DNA of 5,108 nucleotides from Candidatus Omnitrophota bacterium. GTDB lineage: Bacteria; Omnitrophota; Gorgyraeia; 2-02-FULL-51-18; JAGOUK01. Location: contig JAGOUK010000112.1 in the NCBI GenBank assembly GCA_018061225.1, positions 1-5,108 on the forward strand, written 5' to 3'. Of this stretch, positions 1 through 5,108 are shown piece by piece. Below the pieces are notes generated by a model. It was not told the origin of the DNA. It worked only from the letters and a program-made list of their open reading frames with translations, and did no database searches. Positions within the stretch are counted from its first letter, which is position 1, and each line of letters starts with the position of its first letter. Made by a program: the position numbers and the translations under genes.

Positions 1-105
1 GTCCATGGCTTTGGCGCGCGTCCAAAGGGTGATCTCCCCTCCCTCCAGAACCTCGATCTTCTCGCGCGAAGCGCCAGGCTTCACCCGCACCGTGTGACGC
101 GTCAA
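1..105 (-). CDS. DUF167 (YggU-like) family protein, N-terminal 35 codons, cut by the window edge
   Basis: This is the beginning of a small protein whose remainder lies off the left edge. Reading from a TTG at 103-105 gives an open frame to base 1. It contains HTVRVKPGASREKIEVLEGG (residues 4-23), then EITLWTRAKAMD. The pattern V-x-V-K-P-G-A-S-x-x-x-I followed by a short acidic/glycine turn and a second strand is the hallmark N-terminus of the DUF167/YggU family, small alpha/beta proteins of roughly 75-110 residues with no firmly known function. The TTG start overlaps the stop of the upstream hydrolase as TTGA, which points to translational coupling. GTG codons at residues 6 and 8 are alternatives, but they would cut into the first strand. 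The match is short, yet it covers the most conserved part of the family. Confidence 0.72.
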   Translation of the reverse strand, partial: MTRHTVRVKPGASREKIEVLEGGEITLWTRAKAMD

Positions 106-947
106 GACGCCTGTCTCTGCCCGCCCGACCGGACGAATTCAAAAAAATCCCGAAGCGCAGGACGATAGGTCTCAATATCCTCATAAAACGCCGTATTGTG
201 CCCGCCTCTGAGCCGGACGAAATGTTTGGGGTTCGGCGCCGCGGCAAAAAGTCTTTCTCCCATCTCAAATGGAACGATCTCGTCATCTTCGCTGTGAAAA
301 ATTAGCACGGGTGCGGCGGCTTTTTTGATCTTGTCGAGCGAGTCGAGTCTCACACCGAGCGCAAACGCAGGAATGAACGGCATGCTCGCGCGGACAATGT
401 CCGGGATCGACGTGAAGCTGTCTTCAACGATAAGGCCGCCGACGGCCGTTTTGGCAGCCAGCGCCGTCGCAAACCCGCCGCCGATGGATTCGCCGTAGAC
501 GATAACGGAAGCCATCGGTATGCCCCGTGAAGCCAGAAGAGCCGCGGCGGCATCCGTGTCGCTGTGGATGCCTTTTTCGGACGGAGTTCCCGCGCTCAGG
601 CCGTAGCCCCGGTAATCAAACAGAAACACCGAAGCGCCCAGATCGTGAAAAATCCTCACCTTGTCCCAGCGGTGGCCGATATTTCCGGCATTGCCGTGAA
701 GAAAAAGAACGGTGATCGGGTTCGAGGAGTCGACTTTGAAGCCGATGTTTTCGCGGCTGGGGACATACCACCCGTGGAGCTTGCTGCCGTCCCTGGCGTT
801 AAAAAAAACATCTTCATGCGGAAGCGCCGCCGGAGTCACCGCCGGCGTGCCCTTCATGGGAAAAAAAATCGACCGGCTTTCGATCGCGCGGATGATCATG
901 ATCAGCGCGGCGGCAAAGAGGATGAGAATTATGAGGAGTTTGATCAT
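102..947 (-). CDS. Membrane-anchored alpha/beta hydrolase, Bem46/ABHD13-like
   Basis: This is a serine hydrolase of the alpha/beta fold, 281 residues long. Residues 3-20 form a hydrophobic stretch that should anchor the protein in the inner membrane, with the catalytic domain probably facing outward. The core shows the expected order of motifs: HGNAGN at 84-89 (oxyanion region), DYRGYGLSAG at 111-120, the nucleophile elbow GESIGGG with Ser154, Asp222 in SEDDEIVP, and His250 in GGHN. The HGNAGN and GYG-S-G signatures are typical of the Bem46/ABHD13 branch, usually annotated as alpha/beta hydrolase or 'prolyl oligopeptidase family serine peptidase'. The substrate is unknown; an ester, thioester or lipid is more likely than a peptide. 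All catalytic residues are present. The ATG at 945-947 places the membrane segment at the very N-terminus. Only a weak GGGA lies upstream. Its stop overlaps the start of the DUF167 gene. Confidence 0.92.
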   Translation of the reverse strand: MIKLLIILILFAAALIMIIRAIESRSIFFPMKGTPAVTPAALPHEDVFFNARDGSKLHGWYVPSRENIGFKVDSSNPITVLFLHGNAGNIGHRWDKVRIFHDLGASVFLFDYRGYGLSAGTPSEKGIHSDTDAAAALLASRGIPMASVIVYGESIGGGFATALAAKTAVGGLIVEDSFTSIPDIVRASMPFIPAFALGVRLDSLDKIKKAAAPVLIFHSEDDEIVPFEMGERLFAAAPNPKHFVRLRGGHNTAFYEDIETYRPALRDFFEFVRSGGQRQAS

Positions 948-1026
948 GGTGAATATCCCGGTTGACCTAGGCGCTCGTTCAAATCCAGTATAACTGTCGG
1001 AGGCGGTTTTTTAGTAGAATATCGCG
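948..1026. promoter_or_regulatory. Divergent intergenic spacer with candidate promoters for the hydrolase and DUF3050 genes
   Basis: This 79-bp spacer must hold the start signals for both divergent genes. On the plus strand, TAGAAT at 1015-1020 matches the -10 consensus in five of six positions and ends six bases before the ATG at 1027, so transcription would begin at or next to the start codon. No good -35 is visible 16-18 bp further upstream. A second plus-strand pair, TTGACC (962-967) and TATAAC (989-994), has good hexamers but a 21-bp spacer. On the minus strand, TATACT (992-987) could serve the hydrolase, again without a clear -35. The GGAGG at 999-1003 is too far from the ATG (23 bp) to act as its ribosome binding site. 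These assignments are tentative. Confidence 0.35.
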
Positions 1027-1806
1027 ATGCAAAATATTCTAGACCAAGCCACCCGACCGGTGCAAAAAACAGTCCTGGAGCACCCCCTCTACACCGCCAT
1101 TCGGTCTGCTGAGGATGTCCGGATCTTCATGCGGTATCACATTTATGCCGTCTGGGACTTCATGAGCCTGCTCAAGGCGCTGCAGCGGCGCTTCACCAAT
1201 ATGGAGCGCATCTGGCATCCGCCGGTGAATGCCTCACTGAGCCGCATGATCAATGAGATCGTCCTGGGTGAAGAGGCGGACAAGCTTGATGACGGCCGCG
1301 TGATCAGCCACTACGACTTGTACGTGAACGCGATGAAGCAGGCGGACGCGTGGACTGAGGAGTTCGCGGATTTTTATGATTTTTCTACCGTCTCGGACAA
1401 GCTGGACGTCGCTCAGCTGGCCCCAAACCCGCATGTGGAGCATTTTTTGAAGAACACCTTCCGCGTCATCGACCAGAGTAAGGACCACGAGGTCGCGGCG
1501 TATTTTTTTATCGGACGCGAAGCCCTGATTCCGGACATGTTCCTCAAAGTAGTGGAACGCCTGAATGACGGCGGGAATGCATTCGGCGAGCTGATGCTCT
1601 ATCTCAAGCGCCACATCGACGTGGACGGCAACGAGCATGGCCCCATCGCATCCCGGATGCTGGCGGAACTGTGCGGAGCGGATGAGCAAAAATGGACCGA
1701 AGCCGCCGCCGCCGCTGTGACGGCGCTCGAATCCCGCAGGATGCTTTGGGATGGGGCGTACGCGGCCATTCTGGCCCGCTCGGCCGCTCCGCTATCGGCT
1801 TCCTAA
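1027..1806 (+). CDS. DUF3050 domain protein, probably heme-oxygenase-like fold
   Basis: This 259-residue protein matches the DUF3050 family as I remember it. It has the N-terminal HPLYTAI (19-25) and the very characteristic MRYHIYAVWDFMSLLKALQ (36-53), followed by MINEIVLGEEADK (74-86) and SHYDLYVNAM (94-103). Near the C-terminus comes KRHIDVDGNEHGP (194-206). It is largely helical and has no signal peptide or membrane segment, so it should be cytoplasmic. The family is uncharacterised. Its conserved His, Glu and Asp residues (His38, Glu77, Glu165, His196, Asp198 or Asp200, His204) recall the metal-binding pattern of heme-oxygenase-like diiron oxidases, which is inference. The ATG at 1027 is the only usable start, because an in-frame TAG lies at 1015-1017 and no ATG, GTG or TTG occurs between them. 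No Shine-Dalgarno sequence is present. Six bases separate it from the downstream cupin gene, so the two are probably co-transcribed. Confidence 0.88.
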   Translation: MQNILDQATRPVQKTVLEHPLYTAIRSAEDVRIFMRYHIYAVWDFMSLLKALQRRFTNMERIWHPPVNASLSRMINEIVLGEEADKLDDGRVISHYDLYVNAMKQADAWTEEFADFYDFSTVSDKLDVAQLAPNPHVEHFLKNTFRVIDQSKDHEVAAYFFIGREALIPDMFLKVVERLNDGGNAFGELMLYLKRHIDVDGNEHGPIASRMLAELCGADEQKWTEAAAAAVTALESRRMLWDGAYAAILARSAAPLSAS

Positions 1807-1812
1807 AGCCCG

Positions 1813-2343
1813 ATGTCTTCACCCGCCCTATCTTCCGCGCGCGCTTGGATCAAACGGCTGGACCTTCTGCCCCACCCCGAGGGCGGTCATTACCGCGAAA
1901 GCTACCGCGCCGCAGACCAGATCGCGGCGCAAGCGCTTCCCGCGGGCTTCGGCGGCAATCGGGCTTTTTCCACGGCAATTTATTTCTTATTGGAATCTCC
2001 GCAAGTGTCCAGACTGCATCGGCTGAAGTCCGATGAGATCTGGCATCACTACGAGGGCTCGGCGCTTGAGATACTCTCGGTGAGTCCCGGCGGGGTTTTG
2101 AGACGCGCGCGGCTTGGTAAGGACATCGGCCGGGGTGAGCTTCCCCAGCATGTGGTGCCGGCGGGTCATTGGTTTGGTTCGCGTGTGCTCGCGGATACAG
2201 GCTTTGCGCTCGTCGGCTGCACCGTGGCTCCGGGCTTCGACTTCGCTGATTTTGAGATGGCAAACGCGGGTGAGCTTTCTGCCGAACTTCTGGAACATCG
2301 GCAGGAGCTTGGCGACTTGATACAGAGCAGTCCGAAGACCTAG
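1813..2343 (+). CDS. DUF985 family cupin protein
   Basis: This 176-residue cytoplasmic protein belongs to the DUF985 (cupin_5) family, a single-domain beta-barrel group that includes yeast YML079w. Family landmarks appear in order: WIKRLDLLPHPEGGHYRESY (12-31), STAIYFLLES (53-62), the cupin metal/ligand strand SRLHRLKSDEIWHHYEG (66-82), LGKDI then PQHVVPAGHWFGSR (111-124), and the C-terminal VGCTVAPGFDFADFEM (134-149). His69, Glu75, His78 or His79 and His119 line the place where cupins bind a metal or small ligand. The enzymatic activity of the family is not established; a sugar-nucleotide or small-molecule role has been suggested for cupins of this shape. The ATG at 1813 starts nine residues before the conserved ARxWI segment, as is usual. 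It lacks a Shine-Dalgarno sequence and sits six bases after the DUF3050 stop, so translation may depend on coupling. It converges with the polymerase gene. Confidence 0.92.
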   Translation: MSSPALSSARAWIKRLDLLPHPEGGHYRESYRAADQIAAQALPAGFGGNRAFSTAIYFLLESPQVSRLHRLKSDEIWHHYEGSALEILSVSPGGVLRRARLGKDIGRGELPQHVVPAGHWFGSRVLADTGFALVGCTVAPGFDFADFEMANAGELSAELLEHRQELGDLIQSSPKT

Positions 2344-2365
2344 ATTCCCGCCGCCTTCGATTTTC

Positions 2366-3667
2366 TCAGACTTTAATATTCCAGACCGGAACACGCAGAT
2401 GCTGGCGGAACGTTTCGCCCGGCAGCAGCCGGAGTTTGCGTTCGGCGATGTCGCCGCGTCCGCCGAGATGCTGGCCAAATTGGCGCAGGCAATCCGTCGC
2501 GCCCAGATGCAGCGTGTGTTTGCCGTAGGCGGCATTCGCCTGATCGATCACCCGCGAGAGTTCCTTTTGACCTTCGATGCGGCAGGTGTCCTCGAAGAGA
2601 TCGCGCTGAACTTCCCGGTCAGAGCTTAAGTCCCCCAGCACCAGCCCGGTGTTTCGGTACAGCACTCCCGGCTCAAAAAGCCGCTCAAACAGACCCGAAA
2701 CGATGCGGGCGATCTCCAGCGTCGAGGAAGTCGGGCGCGTGAGGCGGGCTTCCACGCCGCGGCTGTCGTAATCCTTATTGGTCAGATGGATGCTCACAAA
2801 ACCCGCCCGCAGCAAATGGCGCCGGAGACGGATAAAGGCCGATTCGGTGTTGCGCAGAAGCTGCGCCCGCACAAACTCTTTGTCGCCCGAAGGAGGCGTG
2901 AAGGTCTTGGTCTTGCCCAGCGAAAATCGATTTGGCTTTTGTTCGAGCAAGATCGGATGGATCGCCTCGCCCCGGAGCTCATGCCACAACTCGGAGCCGA
3001 TTTTGCCAAGCAGCTTCACCGCGAAAGTTCGCGGCCGGCTGATGTAGTCGAGCACCGTGCGCACTCCGTGCTTGGCCAGGAGCGCCACCGCGTTGGGTCC
3101 GAAGCCGCAGACGCGGTCTGTCGGGATGTTTGCGAAAAACTCCTCGACCTCATACCCCCGCACCGTCACAAACCCGGCGGGCTTTTTTTCTTTGGAGCAA
3201 ATCTTAGAGATCGCCTTGGAAGGACTTAAGCCCACCGACACCGTGATGCCGAGCTCCCGCTCAACCGCTTCTTTCATCCGCAGAGCGATCTCCTCGTAAG
3301 AGGTGCGGTGCACGCGGCGCAGTCCGGTGATATCCGCAAAGGCTTCGTCGATCGAGTACTCCTCCACATCCGGTGTGAAGCGCCGCAGGATGTCAAACAG
3401 CCGCTTGGAATAAAGGCTGTAGGACTCGTAATCGCTCGGCAGACAGATCAGCGTGGGGCAGACTTTTTTGGCTTCGAAGAGCCGCATCGGGCGCTTCACC
3501 CCCAGCGCCTTGGCTTCGTAGCTGGCGCAGGCGACAATGCCGCGCTCCTTCCCCGTGATGACTGGAAGGCCTTTAAGGTGCGGATTTAACGCCTGTTCAA
3601 CGCTGGTAAAAAACGCGTCACAGTCGATATGCAGAATAGCCCGCGGGAACGAGCTCATTGTGATCAT
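2366..3667 (-). CDS. dinB: Y-family translesion DNA polymerase (DinB/UmuC type)
   Basis: This is a 433-residue error-prone polymerase that copies past damaged template bases. The catalytic metal ligands are visible: Asp15 in HIDCDAFF, and Asp107-Glu108 in YSIDEAF. Phe20 occupies the steric-gate position that excludes ribonucleotides. The finger segment RGIVACASYEAKALGVKRPM (42-61) and the thumb helix-hairpin-helix around IPTDRVCGFGPNAVALLAKH (181-200) follow, then the little-finger domain. QRDLF at 354-358 fits the beta-clamp binding consensus. About 75 residues follow it, including YGKHTLHLGA (381-390), which makes the length closer to UmuC (about 420) than to E. coli DinB (351). Its partner upstream is a LexA/UmuD-like protein, so UmuC-like is a fair alternative name. 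Translation probably starts by reinitiation, because the stop of the upstream gene and this ATG read TAAAATG. A second ATG is three codons in (3656-3658). No frameshift or missing active-site residue is seen. Confidence 0.93.
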   Translation of the reverse strand: MITMSSFPRAILHIDCDAFFTSVEQALNPHLKGLPVITGKERGIVACASYEAKALGVKRPMRLFEAKKVCPTLICLPSDYESYSLYSKRLFDILRRFTPDVEEYSIDEAFADITGLRRVHRTSYEEIALRMKEAVERELGITVSVGLSPSKAISKICSKEKKPAGFVTVRGYEVEEFFANIPTDRVCGFGPNAVALLAKHGVRTVLDYISRPRTFAVKLLGKIGSELWHELRGEAIHPILLEQKPNRFSLGKTKTFTPPSGDKEFVRAQLLRNTESAFIRLRRHLLRAGFVSIHLTNKDYDSRGVEARLTRPTSSTLEIARIVSGLFERLFEPGVLYRNTGLVLGDLSSDREVQRDLFEDTCRIEGQKELSRVIDQANAAYGKHTLHLGATDCLRQFGQHLGGRGDIAERKLRLLPGETFRQHLRVPVWNIKV

Positions 3668-3668
3668 T

Positions 3669-4250
3669 TTATTTATAGCGGCGGATGCAGGAGACTACGA
3701 CCCCGCCGATCTTAAGCTCTTCTTTGGGAGTGATGATGGGATATTTGGGGTTGGCTGGCGCGAGGCGGACGCCGGATCCGCGCTTCTGATAAAACTTGAT
3801 CGTCCACTCCCCGTCTACTTGAGCGATGACGATGTCATTGTTCTGCGGCGCGCGGCCGCGCTCGACGATCACGAGATCCCCCGGATGAATCCCGGCGTCG
3901 ATCATCGAATCGCCGGTGACTTTGATCAAAAAACTCTGCTGAGGGTTGCGGATGAGGTAATCATCAAGACTCATCGTGTCGACCAGCTCTTCTTCCGCCG
4001 GACTCGGCCAACCCGCCTGCACCGACCCGAGCAGCCGTATCCCGGTCAGCCCGTCAAAGAGAAGCCGCCCCTCCGAGTCTTTGCGGACCAGGCCCTTGTC
4101 GACCAGCCGCGCGATCAGCCAATGGGCGGTGTTCTTGGACTTGTAGTCAAAGAGACGGCGTACTTCCTCAAAGCTCGGCGCGCGCCGGCGGACGCGGCAA
4201 AAAGCGCGGAGTTTGTGGACTGTCTGATTCCAGTCGATGCGTTTGGCCAT
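3669..4250 (-). CDS. lexA: LexA/UmuD-like self-cleaving SOS regulator (S24 family)
   Basis: This 193-residue protein joins an N-terminal winged helix-turn-helix (about 8-65) to a C-terminal S24 latent protease domain (about 75-193). In the first, APSFEEVRRLFDYKSKNTAH holds the helix-turn-helix and LVDKGLVRKDSEGRL the wing. In the second, the self-cleavage bond is Ala79-Gly80 in SVQAGWPSPAEE, the nucleophile is Ser115 in TGDSMIDAGI, and the general base is Lys152 in GEWTIKFYQK. The AGWPSPAEE and SLDDYLIRNP segments look more like UmuD than E. coli LexA, but the DNA-binding domain and the palindrome in its own promoter support a LexA repressor role. It would repress this operon until RecA filaments trigger cleavage. 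After cleavage the C-terminal fragment could also act as a UmuD'-like partner for the adjacent polymerase, which is inference. The ATG is at 4248-4250, with no Shine-Dalgarno sequence, six bases after the -10 element. Confidence 0.9.
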   Translation of the reverse strand: MAKRIDWNQTVHKLRAFCRVRRRAPSFEEVRRLFDYKSKNTAHWLIARLVDKGLVRKDSEGRLLFDGLTGIRLLGSVQAGWPSPAEEELVDTMSLDDYLIRNPQQSFLIKVTGDSMIDAGIHPGDLVIVERGRAPQNNDIVIAQVDGEWTIKFYQKRGSGVRLAPANPKYPIITPKEELKIGGVVVSCIRRYK

Positions 4251-4256
4251 GATCGG

Positions 4257-4285
4257 AATATATAGAACGAACGTTCTAATGTCAA
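4257..4285 (-). promoter_or_regulatory. Promoter of the lexA-like/dinB operon
   Basis: On the minus strand a perfect -35 TTGACA (4285-4280) is followed by exactly 17 bp and then TATATT (4262-4257), a five-of-six match to the -10 consensus. This is the strongest promoter-like sequence in the window. The -10 ends six bases before the ATG at 4250, so the transcription start would fall on or beside the A of the start codon, giving a leaderless message. The spacer is taken up by the LexA-type operator, so repressor and RNA polymerase would compete directly. Confidence 0.82.
4263..4278. promoter_or_regulatory. LexA-type SOS box (TAGAAC-N4-GTTCTA)
   Basis: The plus-strand sequence TAGAACGAACGTTCTA is a perfect inverted repeat with six-base arms and a four-base centre. 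It fits the GAAC-N4-GTTC operator described for LexA (DinR) of Firmicutes and Actinobacteria. It lies wholly inside the 17-bp spacer between the -35 and -10 elements of the lexA-like gene, the expected place for an autorepressing operator. A shorter palindrome, GAACGTTC (4269-4276), is nested in it. I found no second exact GAAC-N4-GTTC site elsewhere in the window when reading by eye. Confidence 0.85.
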
Positions 4286-4338
4286 GATAGCGTGTCGGAT
4301 ACTCAAAATCGGAGCAAGATGCCGGATCAGGACAAAAT

Positions 4339-5108
4339 TTAGCGGGACGGGTCGGACGTTGAGGGCGTGGTTGGGTTTGAAGCGGCCGGGGTAGCAGGAA
4401 CCTGATCGGGTAAGAGATGCGAGTAGTTTTCCGAAAGAGTTTGATAGAGATGTTTGGCGCCCAGCACGCGCGCGGTCATGAAGCCGACGGCCGCGGCCAG
4501 CATCACCGGAAGCAGCGTCTGATGACGGCCGGTCATTTCGTACACGATGACGAAGGCCGTAATCGGCGCCTGAATGGTGCCCGCCAAAAAAGCCGCCATG
4601 CCAGCCAGGGCTGATATTGCCGCGGGACCGTTCGTCACCCATCCGAGCCAGGAGCCGATCGCCGAGCCCATCGAAAGGGACGGCGCAAAAATACCTCCCG
4701 CGATGCCCGACCAGTAGGTCAGGAGCGTCGCCGCGCATTTGGAGAGGAAGAAAAGCAGGCCCGAACCTTCTCCGTCCGCCCTGAGATACATCTGCGCGGC
4801 GTAGTTGCCGGGCCCCAGAACGCTCGGCAGATGGCCGTATGTTGCCAGCGCCGACAGACCCAATAACGCGAGACCCAAAACCCCCGCAACCGCATAAGTC
4901 CAGCGGCTAAATTTGGCCGCAATAAATCTGCGTCCCCAAATGATGAGATGCGAAAAAACCGCCCCCGCCGCGCCGCCCGCAATGCCGATGATGACCACCG
5001 TCAAGATGGGAATATTCACCGAACCGCTGACCCGCCCGAAGTAAGTGTATTCCCCTGTCATCGACTTGGCCGTGATACCGGCGATGATGATCGACATGAG
5101 AACGATGT
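4339..5108 (-). CDS. ClC-family chloride channel/transporter, C-terminal half, cut by the window edge
   Basis: The frame is open to the right edge and continues upstream of the first methionine in the window (5095-5097) with Ile-Val-Leu, so the N-terminus lies outside. What is visible is the second repeat of a ClC anion channel or H+/Cl- antiporter in the inner membrane, with several hydrophobic helices. The selectivity motif GGIFAPSL lies about 134-141 residues after the internal Met and follows KCAATLLTYWSG, as in the family's K-x-x-x-T-x(n)-G-G-x-F-x-P pattern. ITAFVIVYEMTG and then LGAKHLY follow; the Tyr in HLY corresponds to Tyr445 of E. coli ClC, which coordinates the central chloride. 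The protein ends about 30 residues later in a Pro/Thr/Ser-rich tail and has no CBS domain pair. The gating and proton glutamates would be in the missing half, so channel versus antiporter cannot be decided here. Confidence 0.9.
   Translation of the reverse strand, partial: IVLMSIIIAGITAKSMTGEYTYFGRVSGSVNIPILTVVIIGIAGGAAGAVFSHLIIWGRRFIAAKFSRWTYAVAGVLGLALLGLSALATYGHLPSVLGPGNYAAQMYLRADGEGSGLLFFLSKCAATLLTYWSGIAGGIFAPSLSMGSAIGSWLGWVTNGPAAISALAGMAAFLAGTIQAPITAFVIVYEMTGRHQTLLPVMLAAAVGFMTARVLGAKHLYQTLSENYSHLLPDQVPATPAASNPTTPSTSDPSR

Noticed and set aside
800..868. Runs of eight or so A residues in the hydrolase gene as programmed frameshift or slippage sites
   Set aside because: The zero frame is intact with all catalytic motifs on both sides, and no stop or alternative product is visible that a frameshift would reach.
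962..994. TTGACC and TATAAC as a standard sigma-70 promoter for DUF3050
   Set aside because: The hexamers are good, but the 21-bp spacer is outside the usual 16-19 bp range, so I did not list it as a promoter of its own.
1234..1689. A 151-codon minus-strand frame inside the DUF3050 gene
   Set aside because: The DUF3050 reading has strong family motifs on the plus strand. The antisense frame shows none.
2344..2365. A bidirectional terminator between the convergent cupin and polymerase genes
   Set aside because: The 22-bp gap contains no stem-loop with a T-run on either strand. The transcripts probably overlap or end by another mechanism.
1850..2535. Overlapping minus-strand frames (137 and 182 codons) across the cupin gene and the end of the polymerase gene
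   Set aside because: They are antisense or out of frame to DUF985 and the polymerase, are rich in Arg, Pro and Ala, and lack recognisable domains.
3537..4265. A 242-codon open frame on the plus strand opposite the regulator and the start of the polymerase
   Set aside because: It lies antisense to two genes with intact catalytic motifs, has no recognisable domain, and is the kind of long antisense frame that GC-rich coding sequence produces.
4286..4338. An intrinsic terminator after the ClC gene
   Set aside because: I looked for inverted repeats followed by a T-run on the minus strand and found none that pair well. Read-through into the SOS operon cannot be excluded.
4115..4738. A 207-codon minus-strand frame spanning the ClC gene, the SOS promoter and the start of the regulator
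   Set aside because: It crosses a clear promoter and operator and is out of frame with two well-supported genes. Its sequence is Arg/Gly-rich without family motifs.

Overview
The window comes from a bacterial chromosome that looks GC-rich by eye. It is densely packed, with short intergenic gaps and no RNA gene, mobile element or CRISPR array that I can see. It holds seven protein-coding genes, two of them cut by the window edges. The taxon cannot be fixed from this sequence. Two clues stand out: no start codon has a convincing Shine-Dalgarno sequence, and the SOS box is of the GAAC-N4-GTTC type known from Firmicutes and Actinobacteria rather than the CTGT-N8-ACAG type of gammaproteobacteria. 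The LexA-like protein resembles, from memory, versions seen in uncultured lineages such as Omnitrophota and Patescibacteria. That placement is a guess.

Layout from left to right. On the minus strand, a membrane-anchored alpha/beta hydrolase of the Bem46/ABHD13 type (102-947) is followed, with a TTGA stop/start overlap, by the beginning of a DUF167 (YggU-like) gene that runs off the left edge (1-105). A 79-bp divergent spacer (948-1026) separates this pair from a plus-strand pair: a DUF3050 protein (1027-1806) and, six bases later, a DUF985 cupin (1813-2343). The plus pair converges, with a 22-bp gap, on a minus-strand SOS cassette. That cassette is a LexA/UmuD-like self-cleaving regulator (3669-4250) followed by a Y-family translesion polymerase (2366-3667), with one base between them. 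Upstream of it on the same strand is the C-terminal half of a ClC-family chloride channel or transporter (4339-5108), whose N-terminus lies past the right edge.

The best-supported functional unit is the SOS cassette. Its promoter can be read almost completely: a perfect TTGACA, a 17-bp spacer filled by a perfect TAGAAC-N4-GTTCTA palindrome, a TATATT -10, then six bases before the ATG. This predicts self-repression by the LexA-like protein, release when it cleaves itself on activated RecA, and a leaderless mRNA. The DUF3050 gene has the same -10-to-ATG geometry, which suggests leaderless starts are common in this genome. The DUF3050/DUF985 pair is the least understood part. One member carries a His/Asp-rich motif suggestive of a metal site in a heme-oxygenase-like fold, and the other is a cupin, so they may share an uncharacterised chemistry.
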